Source: Clostridium sp. CMCC3677
GTDB lineage: Bacteria; Bacillota; Clostridia; Clostridiales; Clostridiaceae
Length of the DNA stretch: 64,000 nt
Direction of reading: 5' to 3'
Assembly: GCF_023845585.1 (NCBI RefSeq)
Contig: NZ_JAMQHS010000001.1
Span: 1-64,000 of the forward strand
The position numbers were made by a program, and so were the translations under genes. The notes beneath the pieces are model-generated. The model was given only the letters and a program-made list of their open reading frames with translations. It ran no database searches and was not told where the DNA came from. Of this stretch, positions 54,835-64,000 are shown one piece after another. Each line of letters starts with the position of its first letter. Position 1 is the first letter of the stretch.

Positions 54835-56250
54835 ATGAGAAAGACTAAAATGATTTGTACTATTGGACCAGCAAGTGAAGACAGAGAAATATTAGAACAA
54901 GTAATGTTAGCAGGAATGAATGCTTCAAGACATAACTTTTCACATGGTGATCACGAAGAACATAGAGGAAGAATAGAAAAAGTTAAAGAATTATCAAAGA
55001 AACTTGATAAAGAAATAGCTATCATTCTTGATACAAAAGGACCAGAAATAAGAACTGGAAAATTCGAACCAAACAAAGTTGAATTAGTTAAGGGTACAGA
55101 ATTTACAGTATATGCAGGAGACATGTCAGTAGTTGGAGACACTACAAAATGTGCAGTTACTTATGAAGGATTAGCTAATGATGTTAAGCCAGGAAACACA
55201 ATCTTAATAGATGACGGTTTAGTAGGATTAACTGTTAAATCAGTAAAAGGAAACGCAGTTATCTGTGAAGTTCAAAATACTGGATTAGTTGGAACTCATA
55301 AAGGTGTAAATGTACCAGGAGTTTCAATTCAATTACCAGCTCTTACAGAAAAAGATAAATCAGATTTAATATTTGGTTGTGAAATGGGAGTTACTATGAT
55401 AGCAGCTTCATTCGTAAGAAAAGCAGCTGACGTAGTAGCTATAAGAAAAGTTCTTGATGAAAATGGTGGAAAGAACATCTTAATCTGCCCTAAAATCGAA
55501 AACCAAGAAGGTGTTGATAACATCGATTCAATCTTAGAAATCTCTGATGCTGTAATGGTAGCTAGAGGAGATCTTGGTGTTGAAATTCCAATAGAACAAG
55601 TACCAGCAGTTCAAAAAATGATCATCCAAAAATGTAATGCAGCTGGAAAGCCAGTTGTTACTGCAACTCAAATGTTAGATTCTATGATCAGAAATCCAAG
55701 ACCAACAAGAGCTGAAGTTTCAGACGTAGCTAATGCTATCTTAGATGGTACAGATGCTATAATGTTATCAGGAGAAAGTGCTAACGGAACTTACCCAGTA
55801 GAAGCTGTTAGAACTATGGCTAAAATTGCTGAAGAAACTGAAAAACAATTAGCTCATAAAGTTGCTTACTCTAACAACAAATCTTCTATGTCAGAAGTAA
55901 TTTCAAGAGCAGCATGTAATGCAGCTAATGAATTAGAAGCAACTGCTATAATTTCTTCAACTCAAACAGGAGCTACTGCTAAGAGAATATCTAAATCTAG
56001 ACCAGATTGTACAATCATAGCTGTTACTCCAGATGAAGTAGTAGCAAAACAATTAGCATTCTCATGGGGAGTTTATCCAATAGTTGCTGATAAAATGTCT
56101 TCAACTGACGAAATGATGGTAAAATCAGTTGAAATAGCAAAAGAACATAACTATGTTAAAAATGGTGATACAGTAGTTTTAGCTGCTGGAGTTCCAGTTG
56201 ATAAAACAGGAACAACTAACCTATTAAAAGTTAGCGTAGTAGGAGAATAA
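54835..56250 (+). CDS. pyk: Pyruvate kinase
   Basis: Last step of glycolysis, 471 aa. KTKMICTIGPASEDREIL at the start, DTKGPEIRTGKF, the active-site ENQEGVDNIDSILE and VARGDLGVEIPIEQVP, and SGESANGTYPVEAVRTM. It ends at KVSVVGE without the extra C-terminal PEP-utiliser domain found in some Bacillus and clostridial forms. C-rich synonymous codons (ATC, AAC) are commoner here than nearby, as expected for a highly expressed gene. Strong terminator follows. Confidence 0.97.
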   Translation: MRKTKMICTIGPASEDREILEQVMLAGMNASRHNFSHGDHEEHRGRIEKVKELSKKLDKEIAIILDTKGPEIRTGKFEPNKVELVKGTEFTVYAGDMSVVGDTTKCAVTYEGLANDVKPGNTILIDDGLVGLTVKSVKGNAVICEVQNTGLVGTHKGVNVPGVSIQLPALTEKDKSDLIFGCEMGVTMIAASFVRKAADVVAIRKVLDENGGKNILICPKIENQEGVDNIDSILEISDAVMVARGDLGVEIPIEQVPAVQKMIIQKCNAAGKPVVTATQMLDSMIRNPRPTRAEVSDVANAILDGTDAIMLSGESANGTYPVEAVRTMAKIAEETEKQLAHKVAYSNNKSSMSEVISRAACNAANELEATAIISSTQTGATAKRISKSRPDCTIIAVTPDEVVAKQLAFSWGVYPIVADKMSSTDEMMVKSVEIAKEHNYVKNGDTVVLAAGVPVDKTGTTNLLKVSVVGE

Positions 56251-56260
56251 TAAATTTATA

Positions 56261-56303
56261 ATAAAAAAGCTTTCGATTTTATTCGAGAGCTTTTTTATTC
56301 TTT
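56261..56303 (+). terminator. Terminator of pfkA-pyk
   Basis: ATAAAAAAGCTTTCGA (56261-56276) pairs with TCGAGAGCTTTTTTAT (56283-56298) with one mismatch, then TCTTTTT. Confidence 0.88.
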
Positions 56304-56399
56304 TTATTAATTATTTTACAAATAATTTTAGTTAAATAATTAAATGTAAAAATCATTTACAAATAATTTACAAAATAATTATATTATGTTATGATAGAA

Positions 56400-56490
56400 T
56401 GTATATTATTTATTGTATTAGACAATAATTATAATAAGGAATTAATTGGCAACTGATTCTCTATTTGCACCCTTAGGGGTGCCTTTTTTT
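56400..56490 (+). ncRNA. Candidate small RNA ending in a GC-rich terminator
   Basis: GCACCC-TTAG-GGGTGC (56467-56482) followed by CTTTTTTT is a compact, classic terminator in a gap that has no gene before it; the pyk transcript already ends at 56303. A possible promoter is TTACAA (about 56368) with TATGAT 16 bases on. The body has no open frame. Limits are approximate. Confidence 0.35.
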
Positions 56491-56493
56491 ATG

Positions 56494-56540
56494 GTTTTTT
56501 AGTGTGTTGATATGTGAATAAGCAAAGTGGACTGAGCAAA
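56494..56540. repeat. Left half of a palindromic element
   Basis: TTTTTTAGTGTGTTGATATG and AATAAGCAAAGTGG match the left part of the long copy at 21639. The right half is missing. Confidence 0.5.
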
Positions 56541-56604
56541 GAATAAGTTTTATTATAATGGAGCAAAATAAGTCATAAGGAAAATATAAGAAAGAGTGAT
56601 AATT

Positions 56605-56961
56605 ATGACTATGTTAAATTGTGCAGCCATGAGTTGCGTACATAATGAAGCAGGAATGTGTCAAGCAGGATATATATTAATTGAAGGAAATGATTCAACA
56701 ACGACTTTAGAAACAAAATGTTCCAGTTATAAGTCAAATAAATTCATTAACCAAGTAAAGGCACTTGCTAATACTAATTATGTTGGAGAAGTAATGCAAT
56801 TATTTTCTTCTATGGATGAAGTAAAGATGAATCCTCAAATTAATTGTCAGGCAGTAAATTGTTTTTTTAATTCTTCAGGAAAATGTGAATCAAGAAATGT
56901 AGCTATTTCTGTTGATAAAAATGATCAGTTTAAGGCTATGTGTGAAACTTTTGTAAAATAA
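56605..56961 (+). CDS. Tandem DUF1540 protein
   Basis: 118 aa with two DUF1540 units, each with four Cys: NCAAMSCVHNEAGMCQAG ... CSSY (about 4-40) and NCQAVNCFFNSSGKCES ... CETF (about 78-117). These clostridial modules probably bind a metal; role unknown, often sporulation linked. The ATG at 56605 has AAAGAGTG at a proper distance. It stands alone between a terminator and rlmD. Confidence 0.82.
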   Translation: MTMLNCAAMSCVHNEAGMCQAGYILIEGNDSTTTLETKCSSYKSNKFINQVKALANTNYVGEVMQLFSSMDEVKMNPQINCQAVNCFFNSSGKCESRNVAISVDKNDQFKAMCETFVK

Positions 56962-57194
56962 TATTTTTTATAAAGTTTTTTCTAGCATATATATGATTAT
57001 ATATAAATCTACTAATTCATATTAGCCTTAGAGATTTTTCTACTAATGAATATTTGTTTACTATGGATGAATAATTAAATATATAATTAGTAAGGAAATA
57101 TAAAACTCAAAGGTTTGTTAATTAAGCTATTATATAAAACTTATAATGTGATATAATTTATAGAAGTTATAATTAAATAAAGGTGGATTTTAAG

Positions 57195-58568
57195 TTGATA
57201 GAAAAAAATAAAGAATACATTTTAGATATATTATCACAAGGATATGAAGGCGAAGGAGTAGCTAAAATAGAGGGGTATCCTGTATTTATTCAAGGAGCCT
57301 TACAAGGTGAAAAAGTTAAAACAAAAATTATAAAAGTTAAGAAAAATTATGCATATGGTAAGATAGAAAAAATACTTAATTCATCAGAAGATAGAGAAGA
57401 ACCTAAATGTTCAAATTATAAAAGATGTGGTGGATGTTCAATTCAACATATGACTTATAAAAAACAATTAGATTTTAAATGGGAAAGAGTAAAAGACTGT
57501 ATAGAGAAGATTGGTGGATTATCTAAAGATTTAGTTAAGTATCCTATTGGAATGGAAGCTGATCCGTATAGATATAGAAATAAAGTTCAACTTCCAATTG
57601 GAAAAGTAAATGGTGAAGTTGTAATTGGATTTTATGCTCCAAGAAGCCATAACATAATAGATTTAGATTATTGTTTAATTCAAGATAAAGTTGCAGATGA
57701 AGTGGCAAAGCTTACTAAAGAATGGATTAAAAGAAATAACATTGAACCTTCAACAATTGATGGTGAATTTAATCCTAACGGAATTTTAAAACATTTAATG
57801 ATAAGAAGAGGATTTAAAACAGATGAAGTAATGGTTGTTCTTGTTGCTACTACTTCAAACATTCCTAAATTAGATGAATTTAAAAATATAATATTAGAAA
57901 ATATAAAAGGAATAAAAAGTATAATATTAAGTATAAACTCTAAAAATACAAATGTTATTTTAGGTGAAGAATGTATAACATTATATGGTGAAGATACTAT
58001 TAAAGATTACATAGGAGAATTTAAATTTAATATATCTCCATTATCATTTTTTCAGGTTAACCCAATTCAAACTGAGATATTGTATAATAAAGCATTAGAA
58101 TATGCAGGGTTAACAGGTAATGAAACTGTTTTTGATGCATATTGTGGAACTGGAACAATAACTTTATTTTTATCTAAAAAAGCAAAAAAAGTGTACGGTG
58201 TTGAGATAATAGAACCTGCAATTATTAACGCTAAAGAAAATGCTAAACTTAATAATGTGGATAATGCAGAATTTTTTGTGGGTAAGTCTGAGGAAGTAAT
58301 TCCAAATCTTATAAATGAAGGAATAAAAGCTGATATAATAGTTGTAGATCCACCAAGAAAGGGTTGTGACATTAAATTATTAGAGGCAATTGGAGAAGTT
58401 AAACCAGAAAGAGTGGTTTATGTTTCATGTGATCCAAGTACATTATCTAGAGATTTAAAAATCTTAGATGAAAAAGGATACAAGATTATTGAAATTCAGC
58501 CGGTAGATATGTTCCCACAAACTAGTCATGTGGAGTGCTGTGTGTTGTTACAACGAGCAGATACGTAG
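57195..58568 (+). CDS. rlmD: 23S rRNA (uracil-5)-methyltransferase, RlmD/RumA type
   Basis: About 457 aa. N-terminal TRAM domain, iron-sulfur cluster Cys ([15 protein letters not shown]), SAM motif [23 protein letters not shown], and catalytic Cys in [16 protein letters not shown]; ends [18 protein letters not shown] lies eight bases before TTG 57195, preferred over GTG 57183. The last codons (QRADT) have GC-rich codons unlike the rest of the gene, because a foreign element begins there and seems to have restored the 3' end. Confidence 0.95.
   Translation: MIEKNKEYILDILSQGYEGEGVAKIEGYPVFIQGALQGEKVKTKIIKVKKNYAYGKIEKILNSSEDREEPKCSNYKRCGGCSIQHMTYKKQLDFKWERVKDCIEKIGGLSKDLVKYPIGMEADPYRYRNKVQLPIGKVNGEVVIGFYAPRSHNIIDLDYCLIQDKVADEVAKLTKEWIKRNNIEPSTIDGEFNPNGILKHLMIRRGFKTDEVMVVLVATTSNIPKLDEFKNIILENIKGIKSIILSINSKNTNVILGEECITLYGEDTIKDYIGEFKFNISPLSFFQVNPIQTEILYNKALEYAGLTGNETVFDAYCGTGTITLFLSKKAKKVYGVEIIEPAIINAKENAKLNNVDNAEFFVGKSEEVIPNLINEGIKADIIVVDPPRKGCDIKLLEAIGEVKPERVVYVSCDPSTLSRDLKILDEKGYKIIEIQPVDMFPQTSHVECCVLLQRADT
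58525..58550 (+). other. Probable attachment site (attL) at the rlmD 3' end
   Basis: The boundary between host-like and GC-rich DNA falls in the conserved GTCATGTGGAGTGC stretch encoding SHVEC. The 3' end of rumA-type genes is a known target for integrative elements in streptococci and relatives. The matching right end is outside the window. Confidence 0.5.
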
Positions 58569-58856
58569 AAATCCTTTGTTTTAGGAACTTTTTCAAATAT
58601 ATTATTTTCACTGGTGATGGGATAAAATCAGAAATAAGGTCATTAAGAACTATATCAATGTTTCTGTGGTAGTTGATATAGAGTGTGGGGATACAATAAA
58701 ATAAAGGTCAAGAATCAAAGGGGTACCGTTAAAATGATACCTATTCTTCTCTTGTTTAGATGTTCAGAAATGAGCGTCTTTTTTCTTGCTATTTTTATAC
58801 CTCGGTTTGTATATTTCCGTCGAAAGAAATATAATAAAATTATAGAGGTGTTATGC
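58569..58856. other. Non-coding leader of the foreign module, with a promoter
   Basis: TTGTAT (58807-58812), 17 bases, TATAAT (58830-58835) form a strong promoter; transcription should begin near 58842, so the leader before GAGGTG is very short. The frame that is open through 58683-58856 has no ribosome site and is not counted as coding. Confidence 0.6.
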
Positions 58857-59069
58857 GTGGATTATATAACTACAAAAGAAGCAGCGAAAAATTGGGGAAT
58901 CACAGACAGAATGGTAGTGTACCATTGTTCTGCTGGACGTATTAATGGAGATAAAAAAATAGGAAATACATGGCTTGTTCTGATTGACACTGAAAAACCG
59001 GCTGACGGACGATACAAGAGCAGTAAAGTAAAGGTGGTGAAAATAAATGAAACAGATATTTTTAGTTGA
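58857..59069 (+). CDS. Small HTH (excisionase-like) DNA-binding protein
   Basis: 70 aa. DYITTKEAAKNWGITDRMVV then YHCSAGRINGDKKIGNTWLV is the winged-helix pattern of MerR/excisionase-type HTH_17 proteins. GTG 58857 has GAGGTG seven bases upstream. It overlaps the response regulator by 23 bases and would be the first gene of the module. Such small HTH genes sit before two-component/ABC clusters on mobile elements of Firmicutes; a role in regulation of the module is likelier than excision. Confidence 0.7.
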   Translation: MDYITTKEAAKNWGITDRMVVYHCSAGRINGDKKIGNTWLVLIDTEKPADGRYKSSKVKVVKINETDIFS

Positions 59070-59733
59070 GGATGATAAGGCAATTGCCAGAAACCTTGTG
59101 CTTCTGCTCCGCTCGGAGGGATTTACAGTTACTCACGCCACTACGAGGAGTGAAGCCATTACAACGCTTGCTGGGAATAAATTTGACTTGGCGTTGATTG
59201 ATATTTCTTTACCTGATGGAAATGGCTTTACGGTTTGTACGGAAATCAAAGAAAAGCAAGATATCCCAGTCATCTTTTTGACAGCTTCCGGCGATGAATC
59301 AAGTGTTGTTACTGGGCTGAACATTGGAGCAGACGACTATATCACTAAGCCTTTTCGTCCGCGTGAACTGATTGCACGAATCAGAACAGCCTTGCGAAAA
59401 AGCGGACGTTCTCCATCGGCTTTTGAAATCTGCGGGCTTCATGTTGATATGGCAAGTGGAGTTGTGAAAAAGGATGGCAGTGAAGTTTTTCTTTCAGCCT
59501 TAGAATATCGTTTGTTGTTGATATTTATTAGTAACCCTAAAAGTATTATCACGAGGGTCAGGCTGCTTGACGAATTGTGGGACGCAGCGGGCGAGTTTGT
59601 CAATGACAATACATTGACAGTATACATCAAACGCTTACGGGAGAAGATAGAGAATGATCCAGCAAGCCCGCAAATCATTATAACAGTTCGTGGGACAGGA
59701 TATAGATTGGGGGACGGGTATGCTTCGGAATAG
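59047..59733 (+). CDS. OmpR-family response regulator
   Basis: 228 aa. Receiver domain (1-118): acidic pair in FLVEDDKAIA, phospho-acceptor Asp in LALIDISLPDGNGF, TASGDESSVV and Lys in GADDYITKPFRP. C-terminal winged helix (about 130-225) with RVRLLDELWD and NTLTVYIKRLREKIE and VRGTGYRL. AGGTGGTG precedes the ATG. GC-rich codons contrast with the chromosome. Paired with the kinase by a 14-base overlap. Confidence 0.95.
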   Translation: MKQIFLVEDDKAIARNLVLLLRSEGFTVTHATTRSEAITTLAGNKFDLALIDISLPDGNGFTVCTEIKEKQDIPVIFLTASGDESSVVTGLNIGADDYITKPFRPRELIARIRTALRKSGRSPSAFEICGLHVDMASGVVKKDGSEVFLSALEYRLLLIFISNPKSIITRVRLLDELWDAAGEFVNDNTLTVYIKRLREKIENDPASPQIIITVRGTGYRLGDGYASE

Positions 59734-60709
59734 AGAGTTTAGGCAGCTTGCCATTTTGTTCTTCTTAATAGTTGTTGCCACTGTAACGCTGGGATTTGCA
59801 ATCAATAGGTTGGCTGGAATCCTTGCCATTGCTTCTTCAGTTACCTTTGGAACAGTATTTTTTGCTTTTACCAAAGCTAGATATAAAAGTATTGCGAAGA
59901 TTTCAGATCAAATTGATCTTGTGCTTCATAACGCTGATCATCTGTATATTGGTGAATCAGACGAGGGTGAACTTTCCATTCTGCAAAGCGAGATAACAAA
60001 AATGATGTTGCGTATTCGGGAACAAAATGACGCATTGAAAAAAGAAAAAGAACATCTTGCCGATTCGCTGGCTGACATAGCCCACCAACTCCGCACCCCT
60101 CTTACATCCGTAAGCCTTATTCTGTCATTGTTAGAGAATAACTCTGACGAAAATGAACGAAAAGCATTGATACGGGAAACAAAGGAATTGTTTGTACAGA
60201 TGGATTGGCTGCTTACTTCATTGTTGAAATTATCCCGCCTGGATGCTGGCATTGTGGTGTTCCAAAGTGAGCAGATAGATGTAAATAACTTGATATGCGC
60301 TGCACTTCGTCCGTTTCTAATCCGAATGGAGTTGCACGATATTGTTGTGCAAATAGATGTGCCGAAAAAGATAATTATTCAGGGTGATTCTGCTTGGCTT
60401 TCGGAAGCAATTCAAAACATTCTAAAAAATTGCATGGAAAGCGCAGGAGAGAATGGGAAGATTGAGATTGTCTGCACGGACAATTCATTGTTTACCGAGA
60501 TTGCCATCCACGACAGCGGTGCGGGTTTTGAAAAAGAAGATTTACCATTCCTGTTTGACAGATTTTATCGAGGGAAAGTACCAAATGCTACAGGATATGG
60601 GATTGGATTGGCTCTTTGTAAGATGATTATAACACAGCAGGGTGGGACGATTACCACAAAAAATCACCCGCATGGTGGTGCGATATTTTCCATTCGTTTC
60701 CCAAAGTGA
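59720..60709 (+). CDS. Sensor histidine kinase
   Basis: About 329 aa. Two close membrane helices near the N-terminus (residues about 10-45) with hardly any outside loop, as in intramembrane-sensing kinases. HisKA with phospho-His in LADIAHQLRTPLTSVSLIL; ATPase domain with N box QNILKNCMESAG, G1 HDSGAGFEKED, F box LFDRFYRGK and G2 YGIGLALCKMI. ATG 59720 with GGGGGA; the longer frame is within the regulator gene. Such kinases usually sense antimicrobial peptides together with an ABC transporter. Confidence 0.94.
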   Translation: MLRNREFRQLAILFFLIVVATVTLGFAINRLAGILAIASSVTFGTVFFAFTKARYKSIAKISDQIDLVLHNADHLYIGESDEGELSILQSEITKMMLRIREQNDALKKEKEHLADSLADIAHQLRTPLTSVSLILSLLENNSDENERKALIRETKELFVQMDWLLTSLLKLSRLDAGIVVFQSEQIDVNNLICAALRPFLIRMELHDIVVQIDVPKKIIIQGDSAWLSEAIQNILKNCMESAGENGKIEIVCTDNSLFTEIAIHDSGAGFEKEDLPFLFDRFYRGKVPNATGYGIGLALCKMIITQQGGTITTKNHPHGGAIFSIRFPK

Positions 60710-60791
60710 CGAATCTCTCACCTGAAAGTCACACAGATGTAAGTTGAAGGTTATATTATATAGATAAACCATAAGAAAGGAGACTCACATA

Positions 60792-61475
60792 ATGGAATTT
60801 TTAAAAGTTGAAAATCTATGTAAGGTCTACGGCAATGGCGAAAACCAAGTTACTGCCCTTGATCATGTTTCGCTTACAATCGAAAAGGGTGAATTTACCG
60901 CAATTATCGGTTCCTCTGGTTCTGGTAAATCAACTTTGCTGCACGCCATAGCTGGTGTGGATGTACCGACAAGCGGAAAGATATACTTAGAGGGTCAGGA
61001 TGTATATGCCCAGAGTAATGAAAAACTTGCTATTTTTCGTAGACGTCAGGTAGGACTGATTTATCAGTTTCACAACCTTATTCCTACTCTGAATGTGGTG
61101 GAAAACATCACATTACCTATACTGATGGACAAGCGGAAGGTCAACAAGGAGAGACTGAATGACCTGTTGGAGCTGCTTGGATTAAAAGAACGAAAAATAC
61201 ATTTGCCGAATCAGCTTTCGGGTGGCCAGCAGCAACGTGTTGCAATCGGTCGCGCATTGATGAATGCACCAGCGGTCATGCTTGCAGACGAACCAACTGG
61301 TAGTTTAGATAGCCGTAATGGACATGAGATTATTCAGCTACTGAAAGAAAGTCATAACAAATATCACCAGACTCTTATAATAGTTACACATGATGAAAAC
61401 ATAGCCTTGCAAGCAGACCGCATTATCTGTATTGCAGACGGAAAAGTAGTTCGGGATGAGAGGGTGAGAACATGA
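60792..61475 (+). CDS. ABC transporter ATP-binding protein (MacB/LolD type)
   Basis: 227 aa. Walker [20 protein letters not shown]-loop [18 protein letters not shown], signature [16 protein letters not shown], Walker [20 protein letters not shown] precedes the ATG. Overlaps the permease by four bases (ATGA). With that permease it forms a peptide/antibiotic exporter or detoxification pump driven by the two-component system upstream. Confidence 0.95.
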   Translation: MEFLKVENLCKVYGNGENQVTALDHVSLTIEKGEFTAIIGSSGSGKSTLLHAIAGVDVPTSGKIYLEGQDVYAQSNEKLAIFRRRQVGLIYQFHNLIPTLNVVENITLPILMDKRKVNKERLNDLLELLGLKERKIHLPNQLSGGQQQRVAIGRALMNAPAVMLADEPTGSLDSRNGHEIIQLLKESHNKYHQTLIIVTHDENIALQADRIICIADGKVVRDERVRT

Positions 61476-64000
61476 ATATTTTAAATAAAGTTGCCTTGCA
61501 AGGAATGAAAAAAAGCCGCACCAGAACAATTGTAACGGTTATCGGAGTTATTCTGTCCGCCGCCATGATTACTGCAGTCGCTACCTTTGGCGTTTCCCTG
61601 CTGAACTATTTGGCAAACGGAGCGGCCAAGAAATACGGCGGTTGGCACGTCGAGTTTTTGAACGTTGATTCCTCTTTCGCACAGGAACGAACTCTCGACA
61701 ATCGAGTTGCAAACACTGTAACATTTGAAAATATCGGCTACGCAAAACTTGACGGAGGGAAAAACCCCAACAAGCCATATCTTTCTATAGCCGGATTTAG
61801 CAAGGAGGCTTTTGGTACCTTGCCCATAACCCTGGTTTCAGGTAGATTGCCGAAAAACAGTGGGGAGATTCTTGTTTCGATGAGCGTTGAAGCAAACGGT
61901 GGTGTTAAATTCGCGGAGGGTGACAAGCTTTCACTTGCTGTCGGAAGCCGCATGAATGGCAACAAGAGTCTTGGTCAACACGACCCGTACACTTCTGGGG
62001 GCGAAACTCTTGTGCCACAAGACGAGAGAACTTACACGGTTGTTGGTATCTGCCAAAGACCCAGCTTTGAGGAACATTCCGCGCCGGGATATACATTGAT
62101 AACGAAAGCAGATGCACAAGACAAAGCGGACAGCTTAAACCTATTTGTCACGCTTAAAAATCCGCGACAAGTACATGCTTACGCAAGCAGCATAGCCGGA
62201 AGCCATAGCTATGTCTTTAACGATAATGTGTTGCGCTTCATGGGTCTTTCGGACGATAATGTGTTCAACGTGTTTCTGTACTCGGTTGGTGGCATTTTGG
62301 TTGCCGTTATTATGATAGGCTCGATTTTTCTGATTTATAATTCGTTCAACATATCGCTGAACGAACGCACACACCAGTTCGGGATTCTTTCATCTGTGGG
62401 AGCCACAGCAAAGCAACTGCGAAATTCAGTGCTGTTTGAGGGCCTTTGTATAGGTGCGGTGGGCATACCGATTGGCGTTATCGTTGGCATAGGCAGCATC
62501 GAACTTGTGATTTCCGTTGTCGCCAGGAATTTCGGGAACGTTATGTATAGCAACGTACCTTTAACCTTGACAGTGTCTATCCCCGTAATTGTCGTTGCGG
62601 CAGCGGTCAGCATGGTTACGATTTTGATTTCGGCCTATATCCCGGCAAGAAAGGCTGCAAACACGCCAGTGATGGAGTGTATCCGCCAGACTAACGAGGT
62701 CAAGGTTGAATCCAAAGCCGTAAAAATGTCAAAACTGGCACAGCGCATTTACGGTTTGGAGGGAACTCTTGCACTAAAGAATTTTAAAAGAAACAAGAAA
62801 CGCTATCGCAGCATTGTGCTATCCCTTGTTTTAAGCGTTGTGCTGTTTATATCGACCAGTGCTTTTGTAACGCATTTTAAGCAGGTGTCGGAGCGGGCAG
62901 TAGTGGTTACTAACTTTGACATCGTTTTGGCCACGCAGGACATGGACGATAGCAAAATGTTGCAGCTTTACGACAAACTAAAAACCGCCGACGGTGTTTA
63001 CGAAGGCTCGTATCAAGCGCTTATGAAGTATTCATGCGCTGCCAAAGCAAGCGATCTTTCAGACTATTACTGGGAAGACGCAGGTTTACATTCACCGGAT
63101 GAAACGGTTAATCTGCCAATGGAAATCCAGTTTCTTGATGACAGCGCCTATCTTAATATTATCAAAGGCTTGGGCTTGCCCGCAGAGGAATATACCGGGC
63201 AAAATGCGAAAATGATCGCCGTTGCCAAAATGACAAACCACATGAAAGATAATCGGGAGGAAGAGGTTGAGAATATTAGTGATCTGTTCAAGAGTTCTTC
63301 CATGAATTTTACCATCGCTCCCGAAACAAATGGCAATCCGAAGATGGAACAGGGGCGAAACGTAAGCATTAAGTTTGTTAATACCGTGCCGCCTGATGGA
63401 CCCCCGATCCCAGAAAACTCCGGGTCGAAGAATCCGTTCTTTTTTAGGGTGATGGTCCCCTATTCGCTCAAAGAGAAGTTTGAAACCTCCGATACCCATG
63501 TGGCTATTAAGGGCTTGACATTTCGGTCAAAGAATCCCACACAGTCGGCGGCTAAAATGGAAGCGATGATTAAGGGTGCGGAAATTAAATCCAAGTATAC
63601 TCTGTACAATTTTCATAAAATGCTTGATGAGAGCCGCAATTACGTATTCATTGCGAACGTGTTCGCTTATACTTTTATCATCATGATTTCGCTAATTGCA
63701 GTTGCCAATGTGTTCAATACAATTTCCACGAATATCAAACTACGTAGACGGGAGCTTGCCATGCTTCGCTCTGTGGGGATGTCTGACCGCGATTTCCAAA
63801 AGATGATGAATTTCGAGTGTGCCTTTTATGGCATGAGGGCGTTGCTCTTCGGGCTTCCCATAGCGGCAATCTCTTCTTGGCTGATTTACAAATGGATGGT
63901 CGGCGGGACGGACAATATCGATTTTGTGTTCCCGTGGGGCAGTATGGCAATCAGCGTGTTCAGTGTGTTCTTTATCGTGTTCATTACAATGCTGTATGCC
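61472..64000 (+). CDS. FtsX-type ABC permease, cut by the window end
   Basis: Open for 843 codons to the last base with no stop, so the 3' end is missing. Begins [20 protein letters not shown] and an N-terminal helix (VTVIGVILSAAMITAVATFG), then a long outside domain and a first FtsX helix set (about 260-400: SVGGILVAVIMIGSIFLIYN, ERTHQFGILSSVGAT). A second membrane part starts near residue 450 (SIVLSLVLSVVLFISTSAFV), with a second FtsX set near the end (RRRELAMLRSVGMSDRDF). This duplicated plan fits antimicrobial-peptide transport permeases. Partner of the preceding ATPase. Confidence 0.92.
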   Translation, partial: MNILNKVALQGMKKSRTRTIVTVIGVILSAAMITAVATFGVSLLNYLANGAAKKYGGWHVEFLNVDSSFAQERTLDNRVANTVTFENIGYAKLDGGKNPNKPYLSIAGFSKEAFGTLPITLVSGRLPKNSGEILVSMSVEANGGVKFAEGDKLSLAVGSRMNGNKSLGQHDPYTSGGETLVPQDERTYTVVGICQRPSFEEHSAPGYTLITKADAQDKADSLNLFVTLKNPRQVHAYASSIAGSHSYVFNDNVLRFMGLSDDNVFNVFLYSVGGILVAVIMIGSIFLIYNSFNISLNERTHQFGILSSVGATAKQLRNSVLFEGLCIGAVGIPIGVIVGIGSIELVISVVARNFGNVMYSNVPLTLTVSIPVIVVAAAVSMVTILISAYIPARKAANTPVMECIRQTNEVKVESKAVKMSKLAQRIYGLEGTLALKNFKRNKKRYRSIVLSLVLSVVLFISTSAFVTHFKQVSERAVVVTNFDIVLATQDMDDSKMLQLYDKLKTADGVYEGSYQALMKYSCAAKASDLSDYYWEDAGLHSPDETVNLPMEIQFLDDSAYLNIIKGLGLPAEEYTGQNAKMIAVAKMTNHMKDNREEEVENISDLFKSSSMNFTIAPETNGNPKMEQGRNVSIKFVNTVPPDGPPIPENSGSKNPFFFRVMVPYSLKEKFETSDTHVAIKGLTFRSKNPTQSAAKMEAMIKGAEIKSKYTLYNFHKMLDESRNYVFIANVFAYTFIIMISLIAVANVFNTISTNIKLRRRELAMLRSVGMSDRDFQKMMNFECAFYGMRALLFGLPIAAISSWLIYKWMVGGTDNIDFVFPWGSMAISVFSVFFIVFITMLYA

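Noticed and set aside
58683..58856. N-terminal extension of the HTH protein to 128 aa
   Set aside because: No ribosome site at the earlier start. The promoter at 58807-58835 lies inside the extension, and GTG 58857 has a good site.
63092..63499. 135-codon and shorter minus-strand frames in the GC-rich end
   Set aside because: They lie opposite the permease, whose plus-strand frame is open without a stop from 61472 to the window end and carries FtsX signatures.

Overview
The window reads as chromosomal DNA of a very AT-rich, endospore-type Clostridium (Clostridium sensu stricto, near the C. perfringens / C. butyricum type). Evidence: strong GGAGG Shine-Dalgarno sites, AT-ending codons almost throughout, clostridial families (AbrB with a CxxC pair, DUF6514, DUF1540, DUF1836), Spo0A-box-like sites, and gene orders known from Firmicutes (ftsE-ftsX-ctpB-minJ-uvrB-uvrA; rapZ-yvcK-whiA; acpS ... 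mazE-mazF; pfkA-pyk). The species cannot be fixed from the sequence alone. I saw no rRNA, tRNA or CRISPR array.

Layout. 1-9.1 kb: small unknown genes, ung, a cytosolic parvulin, a HAD phosphatase, a secreted NlpC/P60 hydrolase, trmN6-like and rsmI methyltransferases, abrB, a DUF1836 regulator and a possible structured RNA. 9.4-12.6 kb: three UDP-sugar genes (aminotransferase, acetyltransferase, dehydrogenase). 12.9-18.8 kb: yihY, a short ssb, a promoter-terminator pair that looks like a small RNA gene, a DUF6514 protein, acpS-nnr-GerS-like, and the mazEF toxin-antitoxin pair. 18.9-24.8 kb: a LevR-type sigma-54 activator and the mannose-family PTS operon (EIIA, B, C, D) it most likely controls, with a visible -24/-12 promoter, a cre-like site and an array of 11-bp repeats. 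25.2-27.1 kb: split transketolase. 27.3-44.6 kb: yitT, ftsEX, ctpB, minJ-like, uvrBA, an FHA-rodA-pbp cell-wall set, uvrC and murB. 45-58.6 kb: rapZ-yvcK-whiA, a small Dabb protein, an MntA/HepT pair whose toxin gene is frameshifted, dnaE, pfkA-pyk, a DUF1540 protein and rlmD.

From about 58.55 kb, exactly at the 3' end of rlmD, base composition and codon use change abruptly to much higher GC. The rest (small HTH protein, response regulator, histidine kinase, ABC ATPase, large FtsX-type permease running off the end) is an acquired antimicrobial-sensing/export module, probably the left end of an integrated element.

The chief non-coding signal is a family of short palindromic elements scattered between genes. 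Two 75-bp copies (32990-33064 and 44693-44767) have about 25-30-bp terminal inverted repeats and exact 8-bp target duplications, so they are non-autonomous transposable elements (MITEs). Longer and decayed relatives lie at 1-133, 1260-1315, 12582-12625, 21639-21922, about 24920-25018, 41513-41599 and 56494-56540. Other points for a second look are the LevR enhancer candidate, the frameshifted HepT, a terminator-like hairpin directly before the pfkA ribosome site, a hairpin between the ribosome site and start of the NlpC/P60 gene, and the odd start region of uvrC.
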